From positions 744,001 through 808,000 of the forward strand of contig CAVZBX010000003.1 of the NCBI GenBank assembly GCA_963773655.1: a stretch of 64,000 nucleotides of DNA, read 5' to 3'. Shown here in pieces: positions 7,605 through 15,678 of the stretch. The DNA is from DASSQJ01 sp963773655. Its GTDB lineage: Bacteria > Actinomycetota > Actinomycetes > Actinomycetales > Dermatophilaceae. Made by a program: the position numbers and the translations under genes. Each line of letters opens with the position of its first letter. Position 1 is the first letter of the stretch. Below the pieces are notes generated by a model. That model was not told the DNA's origin, made no database searches, and was given only the letters and a program-made list of their open reading frames with translations.

Positions 7605-8626
7605 CGGACACGACGCTCGCCCAGCTGTCGAACACGGCCATCTACTCGGCGATGGCCGTGCTCACCCTGGCGATGCTCGCCTACGCCCTCCACCTGGCCC
7701 GGCTCGTCCCCGCCCGGGAGCAGGCCGCGGACGAGCGGTCCGAGCGCGCCCCCGAGCTGGTCGCGGCCGGCACCGGGGGCCCCGACCGCGCGGACGGCCC
7801 GGACGGCGGGCCGCCGCACCGGCCGGGTGCGGGGCCCACCGACGGCGTGGCCCCGGACGGGCGCGACGTCGAGCCGGCGTCGGCCCGCAAGGCCGCCGGC
7901 ATCGGCTTCGCGCTCACCGTGCTCGGCACCCTGCTCGTCGTCGCCGGCGTCGTGCTGCGGGCGCTGGAGGTGCACCGCTGGCCGCTCGGCAACATGTACG
8001 AGTTCGCGATCGTCGGGTCGATGTTCGTCCTGCTGGCGTACGTCGGCTGGTCCACCCGTCGCGACCTGCGCTGGCTGGGGCTGTTCGTCGTGCTGCCGGT
8101 CCTGCTCAACCTCGGGCTCGCGATCACCGTCTGGTACACCGACGCCTCCGAGCTGATGCCGTCGCTGCGCTCGGTGTGGCTCGCCATCCACGTCGCCGTC
8201 GCGACGCTCTCGGTGGCGGTGTTCACGATCGGCTTCTCGCTCGGCATCCTCTACCTCGTCCAGGACCGGCTCGAGGCCTCCGGTCGCCGCGGCACCTTCA
8301 TGGCCCGGCTGCCGCGGGCGCGATCGCTCGAGCGCCTCGCCTACGGCGTGCACATCGTCGCGTTCCCGCTGTGGACCTTCACCGTCATCGCCGGCGCCAT
8401 CTGGGCGCGGCAGGCGTGGGGCTCGTACTGGAACTGGGACCCGAAGGAGGTGTGGAGCTTCGTCATCTGGGTGGTGTACGCGGCCTACCTCCACGCCCGG
8501 GCCACCACCGGCTGGAAGCGCCAGAACGCCACCTGGATCGCGCTCGCCGGCTTCGTCTGCGTCATCCTCAACTTCGCCGTCGTCAACGTCTTCTTCGTCG
8601 GCCAGCACTCCTACTCGGGGCTGTAG
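7601..8626 (+). CDS. ccsB: Cytochrome c biogenesis protein CcsB (CcsA/ResC-type heme handling protein)
   Basis: 341-residue polytopic protein of the heme-handling family. The tryptophan-rich WWD-type motif is visible as WGSYWNWDPKEVWSFVIW, flanked by histidines in YGVHIVAFPLWTF and the C-terminal FVGQHSYSGL that can ligate heme. Between the first helix (residues 13-35) and the rest lies a roughly 60-residue hydrophilic linker rich in Gly, Pro, Asp and Ala that is poorly conserved in the family. It partners ResB in heme transport and ligation. The ATG overlaps the resB stop, and the gene abuts the DUF4229 gene. Confidence 0.96.
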   Translation: MTDTTLAQLSNTAIYSAMAVLTLAMLAYALHLARLVPAREQAADERSERAPELVAAGTGGPDRADGPDGGPPHRPGAGPTDGVAPDGRDVEPASARKAAGIGFALTVLGTLLVVAGVVLRALEVHRWPLGNMYEFAIVGSMFVLLAYVGWSTRRDLRWLGLFVVLPVLLNLGLAITVWYTDASELMPSLRSVWLAIHVAVATLSVAVFTIGFSLGILYLVQDRLEASGRRGTFMARLPRARSLERLAYGVHIVAFPLWTFTVIAGAIWARQAWGSYWNWDPKEVWSFVIWVVYAAYLHARATTGWKRQNATWIALAGFVCVILNFAVVNVFFVGQHSYSGL

Positions 8627-8950
8627 ATGCTGCGGTACGTCGTCCTGCGGATCCTCGTCTTCTTCGCCGCCCTGGCCCTGCTGTGGCTGCTCGGGCTGCG
8701 CGACGAGGACGAGATCCTCCTGCTCGTCGTCGGTGCGGCCCTGCTGTCGGCGGTCGTCTCCTTCTTCGCCCTGCGCCGCTTCCGCGAGGACACCTCGGCC
8801 CAGATCGCGGAACGCCTCGAGCACCGGTCCGAGTCCCGGCGCTCCCGGAGCCCCCGGCCGACCGGCGACGAGGAGGCCGAGGACGCCGAGGTGGAGCAGC
8901 GGCGCTCGCCCGCGCCGCGGGCCGAGGACGACGGGGACGACTTCCGCTGA
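8627..8950 (+). CDS. DUF4229 domain-containing small membrane protein
   Basis: 107 residues starting directly after the ccsB stop. Two hydrophobic helices occupy about residues 4-22 and 29-49, joined by a short charged loop (GLRDEDE). A hydrophilic, charge-rich tail follows (roughly residue 55 to the end). This matches the actinobacterial DUF4229 pattern MLRYxxLRxLxFFxxLxxLW. The function is unknown; position at the end of the cytochrome c maturation operon suggests membrane or respiratory association. It converges with menA 15 bases on. Confidence 0.85.
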   Translation: MLRYVVLRILVFFAALALLWLLGLRDEDEILLLVVGAALLSAVVSFFALRRFREDTSAQIAERLEHRSESRRSRSPRPTGDEEAEDAEVEQRRSPAPRAEDDGDDFR

Positions 8951-8965
8951 GCCGGGCCGGCCGGG

Positions 8966-9850
8966 TCAGCCGGTGGTCCCGCCGACCGCCACGCCGACGA
9001 GGACGAGCAGCCCGAAGGCCACCTCGAACAGGCCGGTGGCGACGAGCACCGGCACCAGGCCGGGCCCCGTGGTGCCCGCCCGCACCACGCGCAGTGCCCG
9101 CGAGGCCATCGGCAGCGAGAGCACGGCGAGCAGCACCCACGGCTCCCAGAGGGCCATGACCGCGAGTGCGAGGACCGAGGCGCCGAGCAGCTCGGTGAAG
9201 AGCTGCCGGGTGCGCTCGTCGCCGAGCCGGACCGCCAGGGTGCGCTTGCCGTGCTCGGTGTCGGTGGGGATGTCGCGCAGGTTGTTCACCACGAGGATGG
9301 CCGAGGCGATGGCGCCGACGCCCACCGCGCCGGCGAGGCCGAACCACGACACCTGCCCCGCCTGGGTGTACTCGGTGCCGAGCGTGGCCACGAGGCCGAA
9401 GAAGACGAAGACGTAGAGCTCGCCGAGGCCGCGGTACCCGTAGGGGTTGTCACCGCCGGTGTACCGCCACGCGGCGAGCACCGCCAGGGCACCGAGCGGC
9501 AGCATGAGCCACGCCTGCGACAGCACGACGAGGAGCAGGCCGAGCGCTGCCGCCGCGGCGAACGACGCGAGCGCCGCCCTCTTGACGTGGCGGGGCTCGG
9601 CCAGCCGCTGGCCGACGAGGCGTACCGGACCGGCGCGCACCTCGTCGGTGCCGCGGATGCCGTCGGAGTAGTCGTTGGCGTAGTTGACGCCCACCTGGAG
9701 CGCCAGGGCGACCCCGAGGGCGAGGAGGGCGCGGACGGCGTCGGAGGAGTCGACGCGCAGCGCGGCGGCCGTGCCGACGAGGACCGGCGCGACGGCGGCG
9801 GGCAGGGTGCGCGGGCGGGCACCCTCCACCCACTGGGCGAGTGAGGCCAT
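8966..9850 (-). CDS. menA: 1,4-dihydroxy-2-naphthoate polyprenyltransferase
   Basis: Membrane UbiA-family prenyltransferase attaching the polyprenyl tail to dihydroxynaphthoate, the penultimate menaquinone step. 294 residues and about eight helices. The first Asp-rich motif is NYANDYSDGIRGTDE and the second is NNLRDIPTDTEHGKRTLAVRLG, both needed for Mg-diphosphate binding. The ATG at 9850 begins MASLAQWVEGARPRTLPAAVAPV, the usual N-terminus. It follows the small PLDc_N gene by eight bases, and that gene follows menE by seven, giving a menE-PLDc_N-menA operon on the minus strand. Confidence 0.97.
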   Translation of the reverse strand: MASLAQWVEGARPRTLPAAVAPVLVGTAAALRVDSSDAVRALLALGVALALQVGVNYANDYSDGIRGTDEVRAGPVRLVGQRLAEPRHVKRAALASFAAAAALGLLLVVLSQAWLMLPLGALAVLAAWRYTGGDNPYGYRGLGELYVFVFFGLVATLGTEYTQAGQVSWFGLAGAVGVGAIASAILVVNNLRDIPTDTEHGKRTLAVRLGDERTRQLFTELLGASVLALAVMALWEPWVLLAVLSLPMASRALRVVRAGTTGPGLVPVLVATGLFEVAFGLLVLVGVAVGGTTG

Positions 9851-9858
9851 GGGTCGAC

Positions 9859-10152
9859 TCAGAGGCCCTTGAGGAAGTCGGGGTCGTCGTCGGGGCCGCG
9901 TGGGCGGCGGGCGTCGCGCCCACGCTGGTCGTCCTCCCAGCGGCGGCGGCGCTCGGCCGACGCGCCGGTCTGCTTCTCGGGCCGCCCGGCGACGAGCCAG
10001 GCGATCGGGCCGACGAGGGGGGCGATGAGGATGATGAGGACCCACGCCGTCTTCGGGAGGTTGCGCACCCGCGACCCGTCGGTCTGGAGGGCGTCCACCA
10101 CGCAGTACACGGTCAGCGCGAGGCTGAGCAGCACGGGCAGGTAGCGGAGCAC
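9859..10152 (-). CDS. PLDc_N domain-containing small membrane protein
   Basis: 97 residues: two hydrophobic helices (about residues 3-21 and 35-55) separated by LQTDGSRVRNLPKTAWVL, then a charged tail. The layout and LxxPLVGPIAWLVAGRP segment match the phospholipase D N-terminal-type domain (PLDc_N), widespread as a stand-alone protein in actinobacteria with no established function. Lies between menE and menA with short gaps, so it is co-transcribed with menaquinone genes. The start is a GTG with no Shine-Dalgarno; a GATGAT box six bases upstream overlaps the menE stop and could give a leaderless transcript. Confidence 0.85.
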   Translation of the reverse strand: MLRYLPVLLSLALTVYCVVDALQTDGSRVRNLPKTAWVLIILIAPLVGPIAWLVAGRPEKQTGASAERRRRWEDDQRGRDARRPRGPDDDPDFLKGL

Positions 10153-10159
10153 GCCACCA

Positions 10160-11329
10160 TCATCCCACGTCGAAGAGGGCGGCCACGGCCCGGCGGTCGG
10201 GCTTGCCCGGCCCGGCGAGCGGCACGGCGGGGGCGGTCACCACACGCAGCGGAAGGGCGTGGTCGGGGAGGATGCCGCGCAGGTGGGCCCGCACCTCCGA
10301 GACGGTCAGGGAGCGGATGACCGCCCCCGGCTCGAGGACCACGAGGGCGCTGACGGCCTGGCCCCACTCCGGGTCCGGCGTGCCGACGACGACGACCTCG
10401 CGGACACCGGGGACGTGGGCCGCGACGGCCTCCTCGACCAGCCGTGGCGCGACCTTGAGGCCGCCGGTGTTGACGAGGTCGTCGACGCGGCCGTCGACCC
10501 GCAGCCGGGAGTCCTCGTCGAGGTGGCCGACGTCGTCGGTGCGGAACCAGCGGACACCGTCCTCGTCGGCGCCGAACGCGTCGCGGGTGAGGTCGGGACG
10601 GGCCAGGTACCCGTGGGCGACGGTGGAGCCACCGAGGTGGATGCGCAGCTCGTCGTCGAGCGCCACGTGCATGCCGGCGAGGGGGCGGCCGTCGTAGACG
10701 CAGCCGCCCGCGGTCTCGCTCATCCCGTAGGTCGTCACCACGGGGACCCCGGCCCGGGTGGCGCGGGCCCGGAGCGCGGGAGCCAGCGGCGCGCCGCCGA
10801 CGAGGACGGCGTCGAACCCCCGGAGCGCCTCGGCGCCGACGGGGTCGTCGAGGAGCCGGACGAGCTGGGTGGGGACGAGCGCGGTGTAGCGGGCGCCATC
10901 GTGGGGCAGCGAGCCGGCGGCGGCGGCGAAGGCGCGGGGGGCGAAGCCCTCGGAGAGGTCCATCGCGACCGGCTCGGTGCCGGCGACGAGCGAGCGGACC
11001 AGCACCTGCAGGCCGGCGACGTGGTGCGCGGGCAGGGCCAACAGCCACCGGCCCGGCCCGCCCAGCCGGTCGTGGGTCGCCCGTGCGCTCGACGTGAGCG
11101 CACCGGCGCCGAGCATGGCCCGCTTGGGGGTGCCGGTGGACCCGGACGTGCCGACCACGAGGGCCAGGTCGGCCGGGAGTCCCTCCGGGTTGCGCGAGGA
11201 GACCAGCGGCGGTGGCGCGGCGGCACTGTGCGGCAGCACGGGGTGCCCGCCGCCGAGCGCGTCCTCGAGCCGGCGCAGCAGCCCGACCACGTCCGGGCTC
11301 GCCGGCACCGCGAGCGGCTCGAGCTGCAT
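10160..11329 (-). CDS. menE: o-Succinylbenzoate--CoA ligase
   Basis: ANL-family adenylating enzyme that activates o-succinylbenzoate with CoA for MenB. 389 residues, short like other actinobacterial MenE proteins. Seen: phosphate loop GTSGSTGTPK, the TTYGMSETAGG adenine motif, WFRTDDVGHLDED, and the C-terminal GGLKVAPRLVEEAV and PGKPDRRAV with the catalytic lysine. The ATG at 11329 is preceded by TACAGT at six bases. The frame stays open further upstream, but that part looks like noise. Confidence 0.96.
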   Translation of the reverse strand: MQLEPLAVPASPDVVGLLRRLEDALGGGHPVLPHSAAAPPPLVSSRNPEGLPADLALVVGTSGSTGTPKRAMLGAGALTSSARATHDRLGGPGRWLLALPAHHVAGLQVLVRSLVAGTEPVAMDLSEGFAPRAFAAAAGSLPHDGARYTALVPTQLVRLLDDPVGAEALRGFDAVLVGGAPLAPALRARATRAGVPVVTTYGMSETAGGCVYDGRPLAGMHVALDDELRIHLGGSTVAHGYLARPDLTRDAFGADEDGVRWFRTDDVGHLDEDSRLRVDGRVDDLVNTGGLKVAPRLVEEAVAAHVPGVREVVVVGTPDPEWGQAVSALVVLEPGAVIRSLTVSEVRAHLRGILPDHALPLRVVTAPAVPLAGPGKPDRRAVAALFDVG

Positions 11330-11335
11330 GCCCCC

Positions 11336-11341
11336 ACTGTA
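11336..11341 (-). promoter_or_regulatory. menE: -10 box (TACAGT), leaderless start of menE
   Basis: TACAGT on the minus strand stands six bases before the ATG at 11329, heading the menE-PLDc_N-menA operon. Confidence 0.5.
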
Positions 11342-11423
11342 GGAGCGGTCGGTCGGCGCCCGGGACTCGCCAGGAGGGCCCCGTCCGCGGGACCATGGGG
11401 TGAACCGGTCAGGAGGTTCGCCG

Positions 11424-11879
11424 ATGGAAGCACCGTTCGCCGAGTACGTGGAGCGGGTCCGGGCCCAGCGGGCGGAGCTGCTGGACTCGATGACCGCCCT
11501 GGAGGGGGCACTGGCCGACCGGGACGGGGACCGGACCGTGGCGCGGCGGCGGCTGCGGGCCGCGCTCACCGAGCTCGCCGCGGACCTGCGGGAGCACGTG
11601 GCGCTCTCCGAGTCGGCCGAGGGGTTCTACTCCGGGCTGCGCCGCACGGCGCCGCGGCTGGGGGCCCGGGTCGACGCCCAGCTGGCCGAGCACGACGACC
11701 TGCTGGCGGAGGTCGACCGGCTCCTCGAGGAGCGGGACGAGGGACTCGAGGACGAGGCCGCCGTCGCCGGTCACCGGGCGGCCGCCGCCGACCTCCTCGA
11801 GCGGGTCTCCCGCCACCGGCGTCGGGGCAACGACCTGTTCCACGAGGCGTGGAAGGTGGATCTCGGCGGGTCGGGGTGA
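11424..11879 (+). CDS. Hemerythrin-like helical protein (putative)
   Basis: 151 residues, almost all helix, with spaced histidine/glutamate pairs: LREHVALSESAEGFY, LAEHDDLLAEVDRLL, and the C-terminal RHRRRGNDLFHEAWKVDLGG. The spacing suggests an HHE/hemerythrin-type four-helix bundle, possibly binding a di-iron centre, but several ligand positions are not certain. The ATG at 11424 is preferred over the GTG at 11400 because AGGAGG lies seven bases before it. Divergent from menE and convergent with the YwiC-like gene. Function unknown. Confidence 0.65.
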   Translation: MEAPFAEYVERVRAQRAELLDSMTALEGALADRDGDRTVARRRLRAALTELAADLREHVALSESAEGFYSGLRRTAPRLGARVDAQLAEHDDLLAEVDRLLEERDEGLEDEAAVAGHRAAAADLLERVSRHRRRGNDLFHEAWKVDLGGSG

Positions 11880-11918
11880 CGGGGCCGTCCACCCCGGCGG
11901 TCGTGCGCCCCCGGACGC

Positions 11919-12644
11919 TCAGACGGTCAGCAGCGCGGTCACGGCGACGGCCACGGTGGCCACCACCTCGCCGATGCCCACGGCCCTCGGCGACAGCTGC
12001 CGGGTCGGGACGAGCGCGGCCCGGAGCGTGAGCAGCGCGAAGACGACGACGAGCGGCCACGACACCCGGGCCATCGCCACGGTCGCCGCCGCGTGGACAC
12101 CGACCGACCACCAGCGGTACCGCGGGTTCCCCCGCTCGCGGATCATCGTCTTGACGTAGAACACGGTGCCCGCGAAGTACGCCGCGAGGACGCCGGTCAG
12201 CAGCCAGGCGCGCGTCCAGTCGGTGCCCCCGCCCGCGTCGTAGGCGACGAGCGTCATCAACGAGCTGCCGGCGCTCGTCGCGAGCCCGCTCCACAGCGAC
12301 CGGTCCTCGCGCCGCACGGACGCGTAGAGGCCGACACCGAGCGGGACGACGAAGAGCGGCACCCACCGCACCAGCCCGGGGTCCAGCACCACGACGGTCG
12401 CACCGAGGACGGCCGCCGCCGCCGTGTACGCGAGGACCGGTGGCCGGTAGCGGGGCCGCCGGCGCGAGCGCAGCCAGAGCCCGGTGGCGTAGAACGCCAG
12501 GTACCCGGCGAACCAGAACAGGGCCAGCGGCAGGTGCACCCAGCTCGGCCCCGCCGCGAGGACGCCCACGAGCAGCGGGGTCGCGAGCATCGCCCACGCG
12601 CCGTGCTGGTTCGGCACCCACCCGGGTCCGCGCCGGCGAGCCAC
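11919..12644 (-). CDS. YwiC-like family membrane protein
   Basis: 241 residues, polytopic, with the family N-terminal signature WVPNQHGAWAMLATPLLVG and about seven hydrophobic helices. YwiC-like proteins have no established activity; Bacillus ywiC lies near nitrate-respiration genes. Here the GTG start sits one base after the menB stop, so it is in the menB operon, and a link to quinone or respiratory metabolism is suggested by position only. The HGAW motif and RERGNPRYRWW segment are the conserved polar features. Confidence 0.85.
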   Translation of the reverse strand: MARRRGPGWVPNQHGAWAMLATPLLVGVLAAGPSWVHLPLALFWFAGYLAFYATGLWLRSRRRPRYRPPVLAYTAAAAVLGATVVVLDPGLVRWVPLFVVPLGVGLYASVRREDRSLWSGLATSAGSSLMTLVAYDAGGGTDWTRAWLLTGVLAAYFAGTVFYVKTMIRERGNPRYRWWSVGVHAAATVAMARVSWPLVVVFALLTLRAALVPTRQLSPRAVGIGEVVATVAVAVTALLTV

Positions 12645-12645
12645 C

Positions 12646-13593
12646 TCAGAAGTACCAGGGGAAGGGCGACCAGTCCGGAGCGCGCTTCTCGAGGAACTGG
12701 TCGCGGCCCTCCACCGCCTCGTCGGTCATGTAGGCGAGTCGGGTCGCCTCGCCGGCGAAGACCTGCTGGCCCATCAGCCCGTCGTCGACGAGGTTGAACG
12801 CGAACTTCAGCATCCGCTGCGCCTGCGGGCTCTTGCCCATCACCTCGCGGGCCACCTCGAGCGCGGCGGCCTCGAGCTCGGCGTGGCCGGCGACGAGGTT
12901 GACCGCACCCATCCGGTGCATGTCCTCGGCGGTGTACTCGCGGCCGAGGAAGAAGATCTCGCGGGCGAACTTCTGCCCCACCATCCGGGCGAGGTAGGCC
13001 GAGCCGTAGCCGCCGTCGAAGGAGCCGACGTCGGCGTCGGTCTGCTTGAACCGGGCGTTCTCGCGCGAGGCGATGGTGAGGTCGCAGACGACGTGGAGGC
13101 TGTGCCCGCCGCCCGCGGCCCAGCCGTTCACCACCGCGACGACGACCTTCGGCATGGTGCGGATGAGGCGCTGGACCTCCAGGATGTGCAGACGACCACC
13201 CTCGGCGCGTGCGCGCAGCTCGTCGACCGAGTCGGCGGTCTCGCCCTGCGCGTACTGGTAGCCGGACCGGCCCCGGATGCGCTGGTCGCCCCCGGTGCAG
13301 AACGCCCAGCCACCGGTCCGCGCCGACTGGCCCGCGCGCGGTGTCGGGCCGTTGCCGGTGAGCAGCACGACCCCGACGTCCGGGGTGCGCCGGGCGTGGT
13401 CGAGGACGCGGTGCAGCTCGTCGACGGTGTGCGGACGGAAGGCGTTGAGCACCTCGGGGCGGTCGAAGGCGACGCGGACGCAGCCGAGCCCGACGGCCCG
13501 GTGGTACGTGACGTCGGTGAGGTCGTCGAAGCCGGCGACGCCCTCCCACGCCGACGGGTCGAACGTCTCGCTGACTCCCTCGATCGCGCTCAC
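12646..13593 (-). CDS. menB: 1,4-dihydroxy-2-naphthoyl-CoA synthase
   Basis: Crotonase-fold enzyme closing the second ring of the naphthoquinone. 315 residues, typical of the longer actinobacterial MenB. Seen: GGWAFCTGGDQRIRG, VVNGWAAGGGHSLHVVCDLTIAS for the oxyanion hole, KQTDADVGSFDGGYGSAYLARMVG with the active-site Asp, and the C-terminal FLEKRAPDWSPFPWYF typical of MenB. The GTG at 13593 is chosen because the preceding TAGCCT box is seven bases away; the very long open frame upstream overlaps menC antisense and is not real. Followed by the YwiC-like gene. Confidence 0.97.
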   Translation of the reverse strand: MSAIEGVSETFDPSAWEGVAGFDDLTDVTYHRAVGLGCVRVAFDRPEVLNAFRPHTVDELHRVLDHARRTPDVGVVLLTGNGPTPRAGQSARTGGWAFCTGGDQRIRGRSGYQYAQGETADSVDELRARAEGGRLHILEVQRLIRTMPKVVVAVVNGWAAGGGHSLHVVCDLTIASRENARFKQTDADVGSFDGGYGSAYLARMVGQKFAREIFFLGREYTAEDMHRMGAVNLVAGHAELEAAALEVAREVMGKSPQAQRMLKFAFNLVDDGLMGQQVFAGEATRLAYMTDEAVEGRDQFLEKRAPDWSPFPWYF

Positions 13594-13600
13594 GGCGGCA

Positions 13601-13606
13601 AGGCTA
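13601..13606 (-). promoter_or_regulatory. menB: -10 box (TAGCCT), leaderless start of menB
   Basis: TAGCCT on the minus strand, seven bases before the GTG at 13593; no ribosome-binding site is present. Confidence 0.45.
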
Positions 13607-13701
13607 GCCGGGCCTGTGGACAACCCGACCGCGGTGTCGGTCGCCGGTGCTTGGGTTGGGTGCACGGCGGGCGAGGGGCGCCTGCGGGGAGGGGGACGAG
13701 G

Positions 13702-14613
13702 ATGGACGACGACGCAGCGGTGCTGCCTTTCACCGGTGGGGCGCACGGCGAGCCGTGCCCGCGTGGCCGCGGGGCCGGCTCGGTCGACGAGGGGCAGGCT
13801 GCACCGGCTCGGCCGGGCCGGTCCGCCGGTCGCCAGTGGTCCGACCGCTACGGCGCCGACGAGGACGACTACCTGTCCCGCGACCTCCGCCAGGTCACCG
13901 AGGTGGTCGTCATCGGCGACCGTGTCGTCGACGTCGTGCGGCGGCCGGTGCACGGCACCGGCTACGAGTGCGCGGCGCTGGAGATCGAGGACGAGCGGCG
14001 ACGGCCGAGGCAGCCGCCGCCGCCACCTGAGCCGCCGGGCCACGAGAAGCAGCTCGACTGGCTGGCCCGCATCGTCGGTGGCCCGGAGGCGCTCGCCGGG
14101 CTCGACACCCATCCGCTGCCTGACCAGGAGGGCCTCGACCTCGCGTCGGTCCCGGTGCACCTGCACGAGCGGGTGGCCGCGATCGACGAGGCGGTGGCCG
14201 CGACCACGTCCCTGCTCCTCGGGGACGAGGCGCGCACGGCCGCCCGCAGGCTCCTCGTGCGTGCCGTCTCGGGGGAGCCCGCCGTGCTCACCTGCAGCGA
14301 CCGCGACGACATCGCCGCGGGAGCGCTCCTGTGGGCCGTGGCCCGCGGCAACGACCTGGCGGGCCCGAACCGTCCGCTGCGGGCGAGCGCCGTGTCGGCG
14401 GTGTTCGGGCTGCGGTCCTCGCCGTCGCAGCGCGGAGAGGCGTTCGCCCGCGCGGCCGGTGGCGGCCTGTCCTCGCTCCACCCGTGGGTGCGGATCGAGC
14501 CGGACATCGTGCCGCTGGGCGACCCGGGCCTGCTGCTCGGCCGGTTCCGTCGGCGGCTGGTGTCGCTCCGGGACCTCGCCCTGGCGCTGCGCGCCGCGAC
14601 CCCGGTGGTCTGA
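13702..14613 (+). CDS. Hypothetical protein between menB and menC
   Basis: 303 residues, not recognised. Residues 1-100 are hydrophilic with a run of prolines near 110 (RRPRQPPPPPEPPGHEKQ). The remainder is helical and ends in FRRRLVSLRDLALALRA. The segment VRAVSGEPAVLTCSDRDDIAAGALLWAVARGNDL is the most structured-looking part. No signal peptide, membrane helix or catalytic motif is apparent. GGGGGACGAGG upstream of the ATG is a workable ribosome-binding site. Codon use matches its neighbours. Divergent from menB; 63 bases before menC. Confidence 0.65.
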   Translation: MDDDAAVLPFTGGAHGEPCPRGRGAGSVDEGQAAPARPGRSAGRQWSDRYGADEDDYLSRDLRQVTEVVVIGDRVVDVVRRPVHGTGYECAALEIEDERRRPRQPPPPPEPPGHEKQLDWLARIVGGPEALAGLDTHPLPDQEGLDLASVPVHLHERVAAIDEAVAATTSLLLGDEARTAARRLLVRAVSGEPAVLTCSDRDDIAAGALLWAVARGNDLAGPNRPLRASAVSAVFGLRSSPSQRGEAFARAAGGGLSSLHPWVRIEPDIVPLGDPGLLLGRFRRRLVSLRDLALALRAATPVV

Positions 14614-14664
14614 CCCGACGGGTCGAGCGGCGCTCTGCCGGTCGTGGCGAGGCCCGTGAGGTCC

Positions 14665-14670
14665 TACCGT
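14665..14670 (+). promoter_or_regulatory. menC: -10 box (TACCGT), leaderless start of menC
   Basis: TACCGT is followed by GGGCGC and the ATG at 14677. Confidence 0.5.
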
Positions 14671-14676
14671 GGGCGC

Positions 14677-15678
14677 ATGGACGTGCCCGGCCTCGAGGAC
14701 CTGCTCGACGGGCTGCGCGTCGTCGCCCTCCCGATGCGGGTGCGCTTCCGGGGGGTCTCGGTCCGTGAGGCCGCCCTCGTCCACGGCCCGGCGGGGTGGG
14801 GTGAGTTCTCGCCGTTCACCGAGTACCGGCCGCACGAGGCGGCGCGCTGGCTGGCCGCGGCCGTCGAGTCCGCCTGGGAGGGATGGCCGGCGCCGGTCCG
14901 CGACCGGGTCCCGGTCAACGCCACGGTGCCGGCCGTCACCGCGGACGCCGTGCCGGACGTGCTCGCCCGCTTCCCCGGGTGCACGACGGTGAAGGTCAAG
15001 GTGGCCGAGCGCGGTCAGGGACCGGCCGACGACGTGGCCCGGGTGGCCGCGGTCCGCGACGTGGTGGGGCCGGGAGGCCGGATCCGGGTCGACGCCAACG
15101 GCGCCTGGGGCGTCGAGGAGGCGGCCGACGCCCTGGCGCGGCTGGCGAGGTCGCACCTGGAGTACGCCGAGCAACCCTGCGCCACGGTCGAGGAGCTGCG
15201 CGACCTCCGGGTGCTGCTGGCCCGCCGCGGGGTGGACGTGGCCGTGGCGGCCGACGAGTCGATCCGCCGGGCCGAGGACCCGCTGCGGGTCCGCGACCTC
15301 GGCGCGGCCGACCTCGTGGTCGTCAAGGTGGCGCCCCTCGGCGGCGTCCGACGCGCCCTGGAGATCGTGGCCGAGTGCGGGCTGCCGGCAGTGGTGTCGT
15401 CGGCCCTCGACACCAGCGTGGGCACCGCGGCCGGGGTGGCGTTGGCGGCGGCCCTGCCGGAGCTCGACCACGCGTGCGGCCTCGGTACCGTCGCGCTGCT
15501 CGGCGGCGACGTCGCCGCGCCGTCGCTCCTGCCGGAGCAGGGCCACCTGCCGGTCGGACGGGTCGACCCCGACGAGCGGCTGCTGGCCCGGTGGACGGCA
15601 CCGGCCGAGCGGCTCCGGTGGTGGCGCGACCGGGTGGCGTCGTGCCACGCGGCACTGGTGGCGGGAGCACGGGTGTGA
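14677..15678 (+). CDS. menC: o-Succinylbenzoate synthase
   Basis: Enolase-superfamily enzyme dehydrating SHCHC to o-succinylbenzoate. 333 residues. The catalytic lysine pair is in TTVKVKVAE, metal ligands are IRVDANGAW, YAEQP and AADESI, and the second lysine is in DLVVVKVAPLGG. VVSSALDTSVGTAAGVALAAALP closes the barrel. The ATG at 14677 is preferred to the GTG at 14644 because of the TACCGT box and because the preceding residues are not conserved. The stop overlaps the VOC gene start. Confidence 0.96.
   Translation: MDVPGLEDLLDGLRVVALPMRVRFRGVSVREAALVHGPAGWGEFSPFTEYRPHEAARWLAAAVESAWEGWPAPVRDRVPVNATVPAVTADAVPDVLARFPGCTTVKVKVAERGQGPADDVARVAAVRDVVGPGGRIRVDANGAWGVEEAADALARLARSHLEYAEQPCATVEELRDLRVLLARRGVDVAVAADESIRRAEDPLRVRDLGAADLVVVKVAPLGGVRRALEIVAECGLPAVVSSALDTSVGTAAGVALAAALPELDHACGLGTVALLGGDVAAPSLLPEQGHLPVGRVDPDERLLARWTAPAERLRWWRDRVASCHAALVAGARV

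Noticed and set aside
13594..15648. A very long minus-strand frame extending menB upstream to about 1000 residues
   Set aside because: The extension is antisense to the hypothetical gene and menC, is low-complexity Arg/Gly/His-rich, and lacks any domain. The MenB homology and a -10 box place the start at 13593.
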